A DNA stretch of 47,426 bases from Planktothricoides sp. SR001 (GTDB lineage: Bacteria; Cyanobacteriota; Cyanobacteriia; Cyanobacteriales; Laspinemataceae), in assembly GCF_001276715.1 (NCBI RefSeq), contig NZ_LIUQ01000050.1:1-47426 (forward strand). Direction: 5' to 3'. Shown here in pieces: positions 1 to 8,839 of this stretch (position 1 is its first letter; each line of letters opens with the position of its first letter). The position numbers were made by a program, and so were the translations under genes. A model generated the notes under the pieces. The model ran no database searches. It was not told the origin of the DNA and saw only the letters and a list, made by a program, of their open reading frames with translations.

Positions 1-676
1 ATTGTTGCAGTTGGTTTTTTAGAGAGGAAAGGGTGGGAGTTTCTGTGAGACTTTTCCAAATAATATAGTCAAATTCAGGCTTGATTTGTTCTATGAGTTG
101 CCTGGTTAGTACGCTTTTGCCAATGCCACTGAGTCCATAGATGGTAATTAAGCGGATCTGGTCTTGTAAGATCCACTGTTTGAGGGTATTTAGTTCGGTG
201 TTGCGGTTGTAAAAGTCGCTGAGGTCTGGGGCGTCGATTAGGTCGATAATGGGTGAGTAATTTTGGGTGGGGGAAGAGTGAGAAGAAGAGAGATCGGAGG
301 GCGATCGCTGTTTCGGATTTTCTTCATATTGCCTGCTTTCTCCACAGATATTTATATGACTTCTATTAATTTTACTATTAACAATCTGTGAAGAATTACC
401 ATAATTGTAAATACTAGATACTGCTTTTCGTTCTAAAACAGAGCGAGAATTTGCCTTATGAATCTCTTCTCCCAATAGTGCCGATAGAGTCTGCCATAAT
501 TCCCCAGCAATATTTTTAATATGAGACTTACTGCGATGGCACTTTTTAGCAATGTCTTCATATTTTAACCCTTGCCAAGCCCCTTCTAGGATAGCCGTTT
601 GCACAGAATCGAGGTGTTTCTCTGTTTTCGCAAATACAATGCCATCTGCCCACTGTAGCAGTTCCTCAGTAGTCAT
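1..676 (-). CDS. VMAP-HTH / NB-ARC type STAND NTPase, N-terminal part (runs off left edge)
   Basis: The minus-strand frame is open from the ATG at 676 to the window edge (225 codons), so the C-terminal part is missing. Residues 1-72 (MTTEELLQWADGIVFAKTEK onward) read like the helix-turn-helix domain found at the N-terminus of vWA-MoxR-associated proteins and of many cyanobacterial NB-ARC/WD40 proteins. A polar linker of about 80 residues follows, and then the start of an ATPase domain with the Walker A motif GLSGIGKS and the NB-ARC-like run FDYIIWKSL. Related proteins are large signal-transduction or conflict-type switches, often ending in WD40 or TPR repeats; that end is not visible here. 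The gene is divergent from a small exported protein, and the shared upstream region carries phased repeats. The family call is fairly secure, the biological role is not. Confidence 0.8.
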   Translation of the reverse strand, partial: MTTEELLQWADGIVFAKTEKHLDSVQTAILEGAWQGLKYEDIAKKCHRSKSHIKNIAGELWQTLSALLGEEIHKANSRSVLERKAVSSIYNYGNSSQIVNSKINRSHINICGESRQYEENPKQRSPSDLSSSHSSPTQNYSPIIDLIDAPDLSDFYNRNTELNTLKQWILQDQIRLITIYGLSGIGKSVLTRQLIEQIKPEFDYIIWKSLTETPTLSSLKNQLQQ

Positions 677-723
677 AGATTTCTTTAGGGTTGAAGTCTT
701 GGTTTAAGCTTTTCTTAATTTAT

Positions 724-816
724 CATACTTTTTCGTACTTTTCCGTACTTTGGCAAGGAGAGCCTAGATAAATTGATAAAAAACTTTACAAAAGTCCTTA
801 CTTTATCGTACTTTTT
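724..816. promoter_or_regulatory. Phased 10-bp direct repeats between divergent genes
   Basis: Five copies of a CRTACTTTTT-like decamer lie in the divergent intergenic region. Three are end to end at 724-733, 734-743 and 744-753. Two more are end to end at 797-806 and 807-816. The exact 10-bp spacing puts all copies of a cluster on one face of the helix, as expected for cooperative binding of a regulator. The repeats lie 48-140 bp upstream of the NTPase gene start. No regulator is identified. Confidence 0.45.
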
Positions 817-884
817 GAGGGTTGTAAAATCCAGAATTATCTTAGATAATGAAAAAAATTTTTTGATTACATTGGAGAATAACT

Positions 885-1112
885 ATGCAAAAAATGATGA
901 GATTTTTTTCGGCATCAATATTAATGGTTGTGTTGTTTTTCAGTAATGTTGTCCCTGTATGGGCTAGTTCATCTTTTAACCCAATAGATAATGTTTCTAT
1001 CAGTCAGGCATATACAGCCAATTCACAGTCCGAGCAAATTCAAAAACATTTAATTGTTGAAAAGATGGTTTGCCGATACGTTGATGGTCAAAAAAGATGT
1101 TGGGACGAATAG
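885..1112 (+). CDS. Small exported protein of unknown function
   Basis: A 75-residue protein with a clear Sec signal peptide: MQKMMRF, a hydrophobic core to about residue 22, then VWA|SS as a likely cleavage site near residue 28. The mature part is only about 47 residues, polar, with two cysteines near the C-terminus (CRYVDGQKRC) that could form a disulfide or bind a metal. A Shine-Dalgarno-like GGAGA lies 8 bases before the ATG. It is divergent from the STAND NTPase and is followed by a strong stem-loop. I do not recognise a family. Confidence 0.6.
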   Translation: MQKMMRFFSASILMVVLFFSNVVPVWASSSFNPIDNVSISQAYTANSQSEQIQKHLIVEKMVCRYVDGQKRCWDE

Positions 1113-1144
1113 TTTAATCCCTTGAATCTAAGTATTTAGCCATA

Positions 1145-1205
1145 AATTAAAATTTTGCTTCGATTGTCATGCTGATTATATCATAATCGGAGCATAATTT
1201 TAATT
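1145..1205 (+). terminator. Long stem-loop after the small exported protein
   Basis: Arms of 21 nt at 1145-1165 and 1185-1205 pair with two mismatched positions around a 19-nt loop. The second arm ends in an AATTTTAATT tract. It lies 33 bp after the stop codon of the exported protein and 94 bp before the next gene, so it can act as a terminator or as an attenuator between the two. Confidence 0.5.
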
Positions 1206-1298
1206 ATACTAATAATTTTATATATAAAATTATTAAAAATAACTATTAAAAATACACAAAAAAACAGAAGTTTAGTTGTATAATCATCAAGAACAATT

Positions 1299-2654
1299 AT
1301 GCCATTGTTTAACTTGTTTGCTAAAAAAACATTTCAAGAAACCAAGACAATTACCGATGAAGATATGGTGCGGATAGTTGGGGAGTGCAAGAAGTCATTA
1401 CCATCTCTTCCTGGAAACCCTGAAATCTTAGAGAAAATCAGCTTTGATAAGGTAGTGAGTTATTTGAAAAGCGATCGCCCCGATAATCCCAATCTAACAC
1501 AAGCAGCGATCGTTCGCCAAGAACATCCCGAAGGCACTTTTTTAGCCCTCGTATTTTTGGACGAAAATAACCATTTAATTTATCTGCCCAGTGGTGTTCC
1601 TTCAGGACGGCAGATCGTTGCCAAAAAGCTGAATAAAAAATTAAGTCAGTTTTTGGGCGATCGCGATTTCAGTCTGGTTGAGTTAAAACAAACATCCATC
1701 GTCGTCAAAGCGATTAAGATAGCGAGTATCATCATTTGGACTACGGTGATTTTTCTGGTGTTAATCCCATTACTGGGACGCTTGATTATGACTCAAGCTT
1801 TAGCTGCTGAATTAAATCCTCCTCCTTCTTTGGAAATTACACAAAATATGGTAGCATTTGGGGGGTCAGGGGACAAGAAAGTTTTTGATCAAGCTCGTCA
1901 GACAGCCTATAAAGAGGCTCAACAATATGCCAAACAGGAATTAGATAAATGGGAAACTGAATTAATTAACCGCATAGATACGGATTTTCTGAACTGGTAT
2001 TTTAGTTACTTTAATCAGAAAAAACAAGAATTTGACGTTCTTTTTCAATTTGCCGGCCAAAATATTATAAATGGATTCAATCAGTCCAGAGTTAACGAAC
2101 AAATCAAAAATAGCGTAAATGATAATCTTCAAAGAGAATTTGCTCGTCGCGTTGTTAGTTCAAAATCTGCCGAAAGTAAATTTAAGACAATCGTGATTGA
2201 TACCACTGAGTTGTATGTAGAAAAGCTATCGGCTGAACTAAAAAATGTTCCCAAAAAGTATAAAATTGCTGAGGCAGACTGGCAGCAATATTTAGAGACA
2301 ATCAAAGCCAGATTAGCAGATGAACAAGGAGAGCAATCATTGCCACTCAAAATTATCGGTGGTTATGCCACAACTAAAGCTGTAGTTACATTAGGAGCTA
2401 TGGCTAGTGGTGAAGCTATCGCTGCATTGGCTGCTAGTAAAATAGCAAGTATGATCGATCCTGTCGTTGCTCTTGGATTACTTGCCTGGGATTATTGGGA
2501 TTATCGTAATGGAGTTGCACAAAATAAGCCGCGTTTGCGTGAGGATTTAGTTGAATCTATACATGAACTCAAAAATACTCTTTTAAAGGATCGTGAATTG
2601 GGTGTGATGTCTGCGGTGAATGAATTAGATGAACAAATAAAAAATAGTGTATAA
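1299..2654 (+). CDS. Membrane protein of unknown function
   Basis: A 451-residue protein. Residues 1-140 are soluble and mixed alpha/beta in character. One strong membrane segment sits at about 143-168 (core IIIWTTVIFLVLIPLLGRLI). A long, charged, helical region follows (about 195-345), and then a second hydrophobic stretch rich in Ala and Gly at about 352-400 ending in WDYWDYRNG. The C-terminus is charged and helical. This layout suggests a membrane-anchored protein with a large helical domain on one side. I do not recognise the family. Codon usage and embedded HIP1 sites (for example near 1660) look native. It is a single gene in the same direction as the small exported protein, 186 bp upstream. 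Confidence 0.7.
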   Translation: MPLFNLFAKKTFQETKTITDEDMVRIVGECKKSLPSLPGNPEILEKISFDKVVSYLKSDRPDNPNLTQAAIVRQEHPEGTFLALVFLDENNHLIYLPSGVPSGRQIVAKKLNKKLSQFLGDRDFSLVELKQTSIVVKAIKIASIIIWTTVIFLVLIPLLGRLIMTQALAAELNPPPSLEITQNMVAFGGSGDKKVFDQARQTAYKEAQQYAKQELDKWETELINRIDTDFLNWYFSYFNQKKQEFDVLFQFAGQNIINGFNQSRVNEQIKNSVNDNLQREFARRVVSSKSAESKFKTIVIDTTELYVEKLSAELKNVPKKYKIAEADWQQYLETIKARLADEQGEQSLPLKIIGGYATTKAVVTLGAMASGEAIAALAASKIASMIDPVVALGLLAWDYWDYRNGVAQNKPRLREDLVESIHELKNTLLKDRELGVMSAVNELDEQIKNSV

Positions 2655-2796
2655 CGCGGATATTGTGCGTGACTTTATTTGTCACCAATGCCATAGGTTA
2701 GAGGACAGGGAATTGAGGATATGTGCAAACCGATCGCATTCTTGATTTAATTCTCAAATTCGGGCGATCGCTGACAAAAAATTGCCCAAGCAGAGC

Positions 2797-2964
2797 AGAC
2801 AAGAAACCGGGTTTTTTTGGAAAAACCCGGTTTCTGTTTTTTTAAGCAATTTATCGGCGGTTTGGGAAAGCGATCGCCCCTATCTCTAACCAAAAAAGAA
2901 ACCGGGTTTCTGCGAGAATTTTGGCAAATTAACTATCATATTTGGATCGGAAACCCGGTTTCTA
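2797..2964. repeat. AGAAACC-G/C-GGTTTCT palindrome array
   Basis: Four copies of the near-palindromic 15-mer: a facing pair at about 2800-2834 that forms a hairpin, one at about 2898-2912 and one at about 2950-2964. The array ends 7 bp from the stop codon of the Uma2 gene. The rest of the 315-bp gap after the membrane protein holds HIP1 sites and no gene. Confidence 0.85.
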
Positions 2965-2970
2965 ATTCCC

Positions 2971-3921
2971 TTAAAGGTTATCGGGATCTAACCCGATCGC
3001 CCGCAACCGTTCGGCGAGACGTTCTGCCCGTTGGCGTTCCGCTTCAGCTAGTTGTTGAGCTTGTTGTGCCCGTTGGCGTTCCGCTTCAGCTAGTTGTTGA
3101 GCTTGTTCCGCCTTTTGGCGTTCCGCTTCAGCTAGTTGTTGAGCTTGTTGTGCCCGTTGGCGTTCCGCTTCAGCCTTTTGGCGTTCCTCCTCAGCCTTTT
3201 GGCGTTCTGCCTCAGCCTTTTGGCGTTCAGCCTCAGCGTTTTGGCGTTCTGCCTCAGCATGAAGGTGTTCTGCCTCTTCCGGTAGCAACACCAAATTGCC
3301 TTCGGTATCGTAAAACCGTAACCAAACGGCCTCCTCTCGGTCGATAGTACCCGACCAAGTTCCCAGCCAAAAGCCTAAACTCTCACACCAGAGCCAACCT
3401 CGGTCATTTGGCACCAAGGTCTGATAACCCTGGGAACCTTGCAAATGCCATCCCTGTAAGGAATTTGGCTCAAACGGGTCAAAGACAAAATAATCAGGGG
3501 TGCGGAAAACCTGCTGATAAATATCCTTTTTGATTCCTTTATCTACTCTCGCGGTACTGGGGGACATGAACTCGACAATTACATCTGGGTAGCGACCCCC
3601 TTCAAACCAGATCACCCAACCCTGTCGTTCCTTTGTGCCATCTACATCTAAGACCGCAAAGAAATCAGGGCCGCGAAAATCTTTGTTTCTAACTTGTTCG
3701 CTGCTGTAGTAAATAAACATATTGCCGCCCGTATAGAAATCATTGCGATCGCTCCAAGCTTGTTGCAATGACCGAATCAGGACGTTCATGGCAATGCGGT
3801 GGCGGTTAGTCTCCAAGGGTTCTCCATCATCAAAAATCAAATCCGTCGGCGGCATGGGGGGTTCCCAGTCCGGCTCCACGACGGTTTCGGGGCAAGTCTG
3901 GGCAGTGAGTTCTACTGACAT
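2971..3921 (-). CDS. Uma2 family endonuclease-like protein with coiled-coil tail
   Basis: This is a 316-residue Uma2 (DUF820) protein, a PD-(D/E)XK nuclease-fold family hugely expanded in filamentous cyanobacteria, with no settled cellular role. The core motifs are visible: GPDFFAVLD, then GRYPDVIVEFMSPSTARVD, then KKDIYQQVFRTPDYFVFDP. A WLRFYDTEGNLVLLP segment follows. The tail is a pure coiled coil built of the heptad AEAERQK and then 14-residue units (AEAERQRAQQAQQL), encoded by near-identical 42-bp DNA repeats, and it ends IGLDPDNL. I chose the ATG at 3921 (MSVELTAQ), which matches the usual start; an in-frame ATG at 4005 would add 28 residues of poor quality. Its 3' end abuts a palindrome array. 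Confidence 0.9.
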   Translation of the reverse strand: MSVELTAQTCPETVVEPDWEPPMPPTDLIFDDGEPLETNRHRIAMNVLIRSLQQAWSDRNDFYTGGNMFIYYSSEQVRNKDFRGPDFFAVLDVDGTKERQGWVIWFEGGRYPDVIVEFMSPSTARVDKGIKKDIYQQVFRTPDYFVFDPFEPNSLQGWHLQGSQGYQTLVPNDRGWLWCESLGFWLGTWSGTIDREEAVWLRFYDTEGNLVLLPEEAEHLHAEAERQNAEAERQKAEAERQKAEEERQKAEAERQRAQQAQQLAEAERQKAEQAQQLAEAERQRAQQAQQLAEAERQRAERLAERLRAIGLDPDNL

Positions 3922-4147
3922 TTTCGGTTCCCCACTTTCTGGTAATTCTTGTTGATGATTATATCCCAACCAACAAATAGCTGGCAGCCTCATCCAGAGA
4001 GGCATTCAAGCGGTTTTGCTCCGTAGAACCTTGGATTAGACAATTCTCACCAGCATTCGTTTACAGCTATGTAATAATTAAGAGATTAGCCTCAATTTTT
4101 GCTTATTTGCTCACCGATTTGATTACTGATTTCACTTTCAGCTTAGT

Positions 4148-4819
4148 TTATTTATCATCGCGGAATAAACCCATCAAAGGGCCTAAGATAGCCCCAAAAA
4201 CAAAGCCACCGGCATGAGCCCAGTAAGCCACACCTCCTGGGGCGCTAATACTGGTTTGAGGCAAGCTGGCAATGCTATAAAAAGCTTGTTGAATAAACCA
4301 AAGTCCCAGGAATAAAAAAGCAGGAATTCTGACGGTTGTAAAGATAAAATATAACGGAATTAAGGTGACTATTTTAGCTTTAGGATATCTGATAATATAA
4401 GCACCCATCACTCCAGCGATCGCCCCTGAAGCACCCAAAGAAGGAATCGCAGAATCCATAGAAAAAAACCAGTGGGCTAATGCGGCCAAAGCACCACAAA
4501 CTAAATAAAACAGCAAATATTTAATATGACCCAAACAATCTTCGACATTATTGCCAAAAATCCACAAAAACAGCATATTTCCGCCGAGGTGTAGCCAGCC
4601 TCCGTGGAGAAATTGAGAAGAAAATAAAGTAATCCACTCTCCTTGAGGTTTGGCGGTCAACTGTTCCGGCACCACCGCCCAAGCTTGGAAAAATTCTTCT
4701 AACTGACCCTGTTGTTGTAAACTCACTTCTAAGATAAACACCAATATATTAATAATAATTAGTGCGTAGGTTATATACGGTGTAATAGTTGTTGGATTTT
4801 CATCTCTTAGGGGAACCAC
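4148..4819 (-). CDS. Rhomboid family intramembrane serine protease
   Basis: A 223-residue polytopic protein with all rhomboid hallmarks: HLGGNMLFLWIFG (His77 and Asn81 region), the catalytic serine in GASGAIAG (Ser131) and the catalytic histidine in AHAGGFVFG (His202). These form the Ser-His dyad inside the membrane. Six hydrophobic segments can be seen, starting with YITYALIIINILVFIL. Translation starts at a GTG at 4819 (MVPLRDENPTT), with AGAGGA placed about 10 bases upstream. Rhomboids cleave transmembrane helices of substrate proteins; the substrate cannot be guessed from the context. It is a single-gene unit next to petJ. Confidence 0.93.
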   Translation of the reverse strand: MVPLRDENPTTITPYITYALIIINILVFILEVSLQQQGQLEEFFQAWAVVPEQLTAKPQGEWITLFSSQFLHGGWLHLGGNMLFLWIFGNNVEDCLGHIKYLLFYLVCGALAALAHWFFSMDSAIPSLGASGAIAGVMGAYIIRYPKAKIVTLIPLYFIFTTVRIPAFLFLGLWFIQQAFYSIASLPQTSISAPGGVAYWAHAGGFVFGAILGPLMGLFRDDK

Positions 4820-4943
4820 GGCGGTTTTTCCTCTTTACTGAAAGCTTTTTGTTTACGATAGCCTATTTGATTCTCGGATGTCTTGCTGGCGCTAATGTGA
4901 ATTCCTTTCCTGTAGTAGGGGGAATATCGGCAATTTGCGGTCA

Positions 4944-4984
4944 TAAAAACACCTCTAGACTCGGTGAAGAGTCTAGAGGTGTTC
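4944..4984 (-). terminator. Intrinsic terminator of petJ
   Basis: A perfect 15-bp stem (arm AACACCTCTAGACTC at 4948-4962, second arm 4969-4983) with a 6-nt loop. Read on the minus strand it is followed by TTTTTA. It lies 70 bp after the petJ stop codon. Confidence 0.85.
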
Positions 4985-5053
4985 TCCAGATTTATTCATT
5001 GAGGCAGTAGCCGCTCAAAGGATTTGAGTGATGGCGACGCCGAGTTTTTTAGT

Positions 5054-5404
5054 TTACCAGCCTTTATCAGCTTGTTCGAGGACGTAGGTAGCGACGTTTT
5101 CAATATCAGCATCGCTCAAACGACCACCAAATGCGGGCATAGCACCTTTACCTTTTGTCACCTGGGTAATGATGGCTTCTTTGGAATACATTCCGTAAGT
5201 TTCTAAAGCATCTTTTTTCAGGGTTTTGGGGGCCATGACCACATTGTTACCATTCATGTGGCAAGCAGTGCAGTTGGCGGTAAAGATTTTGGCGCCAGCG
5301 GCAGCATCTCCAGCTTGGGCTGGAGGAACGAACGCCACAGTCAGGACGGCGATCGCAACCAAGAAAATTGATAATAGTTTCTTCAAAGTGGCTCTCCTCT
5401 TCAT
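5054..5404 (-). CDS. petJ: Cytochrome c6, soluble electron carrier
   Basis: Cytochrome c6 carries electrons in the thylakoid lumen from cytochrome b6f to photosystem I, replacing plastocyanin. The start is the ATG at 5404 (MKRRATLKK); upstream codons in frame do not resemble a leader. The signal peptide (about 31 residues, ending PAQA) is followed by an 85-residue mature protein beginning [10 protein letters not shown]. The heme site is CTACH and the axial methionine lies in GAMPAFGG. Length and order match the family. The gene has its own terminator. A short inverted repeat, GACAGATTTGTC, lies 9-20 bases before the start codon and could be an operator, for example for a copper-responsive repressor; that is a guess. 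Confidence 0.95.
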   Translation of the reverse strand: MKRRATLKKLLSIFLVAIAVLTVAFVPPAQAGDAAAGAKIFTANCTACHMNGNNVVMAPKTLKKDALETYGMYSKEAIITQVTKGKGAMPAFGGRLSDADIENVATYVLEQADKGW

Positions 5405-5917
5405 AAATACAGACAAATCTGTCAAATCGTATTGTATATCGTCAGGGTGACAACAACTTAGACCCGTGATTAAAATCTTCGGGGTATCTCCAGCAAGTTT
5501 CTGGCGCAACTCTTTGGAATCCCTTGGAAGGCTGAATCATCTCTTGCCCAGGACACGATTTTGAGAATCGGACTTTTGGCAAGTAGGCGATTTCGCGATC
5601 GATCGCGAATTATTTTCTGTTCCTGACGGGCAATAGGCTACCATAAAACAAAACACACAGCAACCACAGGAACGGCGGCAATATGGTTGATGACGGGAAA
5701 TCATGGCGCAAATGGTAGGGGCAATTCCCCCGTGGTTGCTCAGTGCGATCGCCCTGGTCAGTCTTTAGACATTTATTTCTCTGTCAATTTGTTATAAAGA
5801 TAGAGAACCATTAAAATTTCTAGAAAAATCATCGTTGATTGAGCGATTAACTCTATCATTGATCATATTCTTTTTATTTTTTACCTTTAATTTTTGGATT
5901 GAATCCTGAATATTGAT
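5405..5917. other. Gene-free divergent intergenic region
   Basis: This stretch separates petJ (minus) from the REC-GGDEF gene (plus). I see HIP1-related sites (around 5595-5610 and 5745) and AT-rich sequence before 5918, but no convincing coding frame, RNA or repeat. Confidence 0.5.
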
Positions 5918-6949
5918 ATGCTAACGGAGCAAGCTTCCGAGCCAATCGGCAAAATTCTCCTCATTGATGATGAGTTAACCACTCGATTAATTTTACAAAA
6001 AAATTTGCAGGATGAACAATACCAGGTCAAAGTCGCCACCAATGGAAAAGAAGGCTTAATGATTGCCGAAGAGTTTTGTCCTGATTTGATTATTTGTGAC
6101 TGGATGATGCCGGTGTTAGATGGGTTAGAGGTTTGTCAACAAATCAAGGCAAATACCCAGTTATATGCGACATTTTTTATTTTGCTAACCGGACGAGAGC
6201 AAGTCAGCGATCGCGTCAAAGGACTGGACAGCGGAGCCGATGAATTTCTCTGTAAACCCATTGATCTCAATGAACTCAAAGCCCGGGTGCGTGCTGGATT
6301 AAGAATCTCTCGATTAAACCAGCAATTAAAAGCAACCAACGAAGAATTAAGTCAGGTGAATAAACAGTTAAAAGTTAGAAATGAACTCTTGGAATCTCTC
6401 TCCATGACTGATGCCATGACCGGGTTACTCAACCGTCGCGCCTTGGATCAAAGTTTACCTCATTTATTAGCGCAAGTGGGCAAACGAGATGGGACTGAGA
6501 TTCACTATCGATATCTCTGTATTTTTATGATTGATGTGGATTATTTTAAACAGGTGAATGACAATTATGGCCACAAAATTGGCGACAATGTGTTAAAAAT
6601 TTTGGCGCAACGATTACAGGCGAATGTCCGTCCTAATAGTTCCGTATATCGTTACGGTGGAGAAGAAATTGTTTGTGTCACCCAGGGGATTCACCCCAAA
6701 AAGATGAGAGATTATGGAGAATCTTTACGCAAGGCGATCGCCGATCATCCGTTTAAAGTCTCTGGGGATTTACAGCTTGGGATTACCATTAGTCTGGGAG
6801 GGGCGATCGCCAGCGAGACTCATTCGTTTAAAGCTCACGATTTATTGCACCAAGCTGACTTAGCCCTTTATCAAGCCAAACATAATGGTCGGAATTGTCT
6901 GCGCTTTTCACCCGAAGCCGAACTATTAATCAACACCAATCCAGTCTAA
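5918..6949 (+). CDS. Response regulator with GGDEF diguanylate cyclase domain (PleD-like)
   Basis: A 343-residue two-domain regulator. The receiver domain (about 12-128) has the acidic pair in LLIDDE, the phospho-acceptor aspartate in IICDWMMPVLDG and the conserved lysine in LCKPID. A helical linker (about 130-165) leads to a GGDEF domain starting MTDAMTGLLNRRAL, with the active-site loop YRYGGEEIV and the metal-binding DVDYFK. It should make cyclic di-GMP when phosphorylated. The inhibitory I-site, normally RxxD five residues before GGEEF, reads RPNS here, so product inhibition is probably lost. No histidine kinase is adjacent. Confidence 0.93.
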   Translation: MLTEQASEPIGKILLIDDELTTRLILQKNLQDEQYQVKVATNGKEGLMIAEEFCPDLIICDWMMPVLDGLEVCQQIKANTQLYATFFILLTGREQVSDRVKGLDSGADEFLCKPIDLNELKARVRAGLRISRLNQQLKATNEELSQVNKQLKVRNELLESLSMTDAMTGLLNRRALDQSLPHLLAQVGKRDGTEIHYRYLCIFMIDVDYFKQVNDNYGHKIGDNVLKILAQRLQANVRPNSSVYRYGGEEIVCVTQGIHPKKMRDYGESLRKAIADHPFKVSGDLQLGITISLGGAIASETHSFKAHDLLHQADLALYQAKHNGRNCLRFSPEAELLINTNPV

Positions 6950-6996
6950 TCCTAATTTTCTCATATTTTAATTTTTTCGGTAATTTTTTAGCTCCA

Positions 6997-7030
6997 GAAA
7001 AAAATTCACCAATTAAGCATATTGGTGAAT
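6997..7030 (-). terminator. Intrinsic terminator of psbV2
   Basis: A perfect 10-bp stem (ATTCACCAAT at 7004-7013, ATTGGTGAAT at 7021-7030) with a 7-nt loop. On the minus strand it is followed by a run of seven T. It lies 86 bp after the psbV2 stop codon. Confidence 0.85.
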
Positions 7031-7115
7031 CTTTAGGAAAATCTATTGCTCGATGATTTTTGTCAACTTAAAATCATTGTGATTTGGTCAGATTTATCTT
7101 AGATTGACCGGAAAT

Positions 7116-7625
7116 TTAGAGGCCAAAAGTGTCAGAACCCCATCCGGGAGCTTTTTCGGCGGAACGGAGCAGAAAAGCCGATAAATTTTCCACCTTTTCT
7201 GTAGAAAGCCAGGTGTCCGGTACTTCTCGACACCAGAAGTTTTCCCCCATACCATCGTAAGTGGTGGGATGGCGTAAATAGGCTACTAAAGCATTGATAT
7301 TATCCCGTGGAGGTGTTGCCCCTTTGAGGTTTTCCATCGATAATGTCACCGAGGGAACAGGTAAATTAGAACCACCCACGTGACAATTCATACAATTTTG
7401 TAAAAACAGACTTTTTCCTTCGGAAATTTGGTCAGGAGAAAATAAGCGAGTTTCCCCTGCTTCATTCAATTTTAAGGGTACAGGTTCGGTGACTTGCAAG
7501 TATCGACGCAGATAAGGTTCAATCGGATCAGCCTCGGCGGGCTGAATCCAGATCATTACCCCTAAAATTGCTACCAAAAGGATCAGAAAATTACGCATGA
7601 AGAAAGACTGATATATCCGCCACAT
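7116..7625 (-). CDS. psbV2: Cytochrome PsbV2 (cytochrome c550-like)
   Basis: A 169-residue exported c-type cytochrome homologous to PsbV and encoded directly downstream of it. The signal peptide ends PAEA and the mature protein begins DPIEPYLRRYLQ. The heme motif is CMNCH. Where PsbV has its distal histidine, this protein has FWCREVPDTW; PsbV2 proteins are known to use a Cys as the distal ligand, and this fits. The shared run ATPPRDNI is present in both paralogues. The start at 7625 (MWRIYQSF) gives two basic residues ahead of the hydrophobic core; an ATG at 7598 (MRNFLILL) is also possible. The exact role of PsbV2 in photosystem II is not settled. Confidence 0.93.
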   Translation of the reverse strand: MWRIYQSFFMRNFLILLVAILGVMIWIQPAEADPIEPYLRRYLQVTEPVPLKLNEAGETRLFSPDQISEGKSLFLQNCMNCHVGGSNLPVPSVTLSMENLKGATPPRDNINALVAYLRHPTTYDGMGENFWCREVPDTWLSTEKVENLSAFLLRSAEKAPGWGSDTFGL

Positions 7626-7791
7626 TTTTTATTACTTTCAAATCTGTAATGAGTTTTTATCTGTGAATTGGGTAATTATTAACCACCATAAAGAATCAAA
7701 CATTTTCCCCAGAGGTAAAAATTTTTAATCTCTCATCGGCCATTAATAATTACCCATGACCAGTTACGGAATCTCCGAATAACCTGCCTAA

Positions 7792-8280
7792 TTAACGCAC
7801 GGTTTTACCACCGCCCCACTTGACGTTGACTTTGGGTTCTACAAGCATGAAACTGGCGATCGCATAGAGATCATCTTCAGTCAGATTTCTCATTTCCGCG
7901 AAAATATCCGCACTCTTCATACTGGGGTGGATTTCAGAAATATCATACTCCCCATCATAGCTGGTGGGATTTTTCATATAATCGATCAACGATTCAATAT
8001 TATTGCGAGGGGGGGTCGCTAGGGCTAAAGATTCAGGATCGAGACCCACGTTAAAGTCTGTCTTAGTCACTCCCTCAAGGTGGCATTGAGAGCAGACATT
8101 AATAAATAGACGTTTGCCTTTCTCAACTTCTTTCTCTGTCACCACAACCGTATCCCCGGTGGCATTCAGTGGCAAAGTCCGCACTTCTGTGGACAGTTGC
8201 ACCGCAGAAGCACTATTGACAAACACTTGAAAAGCGAAAAATACCGTGGCAACAGCCACCATGATACATCTTTTTACCAT
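7792..8280 (-). CDS. psbV: Photosystem II cytochrome c550
   Basis: An extrinsic lumenal subunit that stabilises the oxygen-evolving complex of photosystem II. The start at 8280 (MVKRCIMVAV) has GAGGAAAA just upstream. A 26-residue signal peptide ends in ASA, and the mature protein begins VQLSTEVRTLPLN. The heme motif is CSQCH (Cys63, Cys66, His67) and the second axial histidine lies in SEIHPSMKS. The C-terminus VKWGGGKTVR is typical. It lies 166 bp upstream of psbV2 with no terminator between them, so the pair is probably co-transcribed. The leader contains a structured element at 8351-8438. Confidence 0.96.
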   Translation of the reverse strand: MVKRCIMVAVATVFFAFQVFVNSASAVQLSTEVRTLPLNATGDTVVVTEKEVEKGKRLFINVCSQCHLEGVTKTDFNVGLDPESLALATPPRNNIESLIDYMKNPTSYDGEYDISEIHPSMKSADIFAEMRNLTEDDLYAIASFMLVEPKVNVKWGGGKTVR

Positions 8281-8350
8281 AGTTTTCCTCAAGATCAACG
8301 TTTTTGGCAGGATTAACAAAGTGAACCATAAATCGTGCGGCTAAGTTTAA

Positions 8351-8438
8351 GTTGGTCAAGGAAACATTCGCCGCCAAAGGATTATCGGCAGAAAACAGAT
8401 TCAGGGGGTAGATTCCCCGAAAAATGCCCTTGACCAAC
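8351..8438 (-). promoter_or_regulatory. Structured element in the psbV upstream leader
   Basis: An 11-bp perfect outer stem (GTTGGTCAAGG at 8351-8361 with its complement at 8428-8438) encloses two small hairpins: GCCG/CGGC (8370-8373 with 8386-8389) and GGGG/CCCC (8405-8408 with 8415-8418). The fold is a compact three-way junction 71-158 bases upstream of the psbV start codon. No known riboswitch consensus is recognised. The rest of 8281-8914 holds no gene I can support. Confidence 0.4.
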
Positions 8439-8839
8439 CGAAGTCACTCAACTTTGGGAAGAGAACCCACTTCCTTCTGGCGGATGGTTTGAGACATAAT
8501 TGCCTTAGCATCTTGCCAACCCAGACGGGTCTGAACCCCATTTTATGGTGACGAATGTTGACGCTTCCCACGATCGCACCGACTCAAGACTTGCTCCCCA
8601 GGGATTTGATAGTCTTGGCAATCTTTGCAAGGGATAAGGAAGCAAAACCCATAACAATCGGTTTCCGCAATTGGTGATTGCTCTCATCCAATATCAATAT
8701 CATGCCACTGGACGGGATTTTTCCCAAAATATCTTTAGCAAGAATATCTGTGGCCTTGACTCAGGGGAAGAGGTTCGTAGGATAGAGAATAGAGGATAGA
8801 GGGTAATTAAGGCTAAAAAAGTAAAATTCAAGTAAAATT

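Noticed and set aside
2817-3347. 176-codon plus-strand frame with repeated VPLQLVVEL
   Set aside because: It is the antisense of the Uma2 coiled-coil repeats.
8505-8687. Short minus-strand frame upstream of psbV
   Set aside because: Odd composition, no ribosome binding site, no homology apparent.
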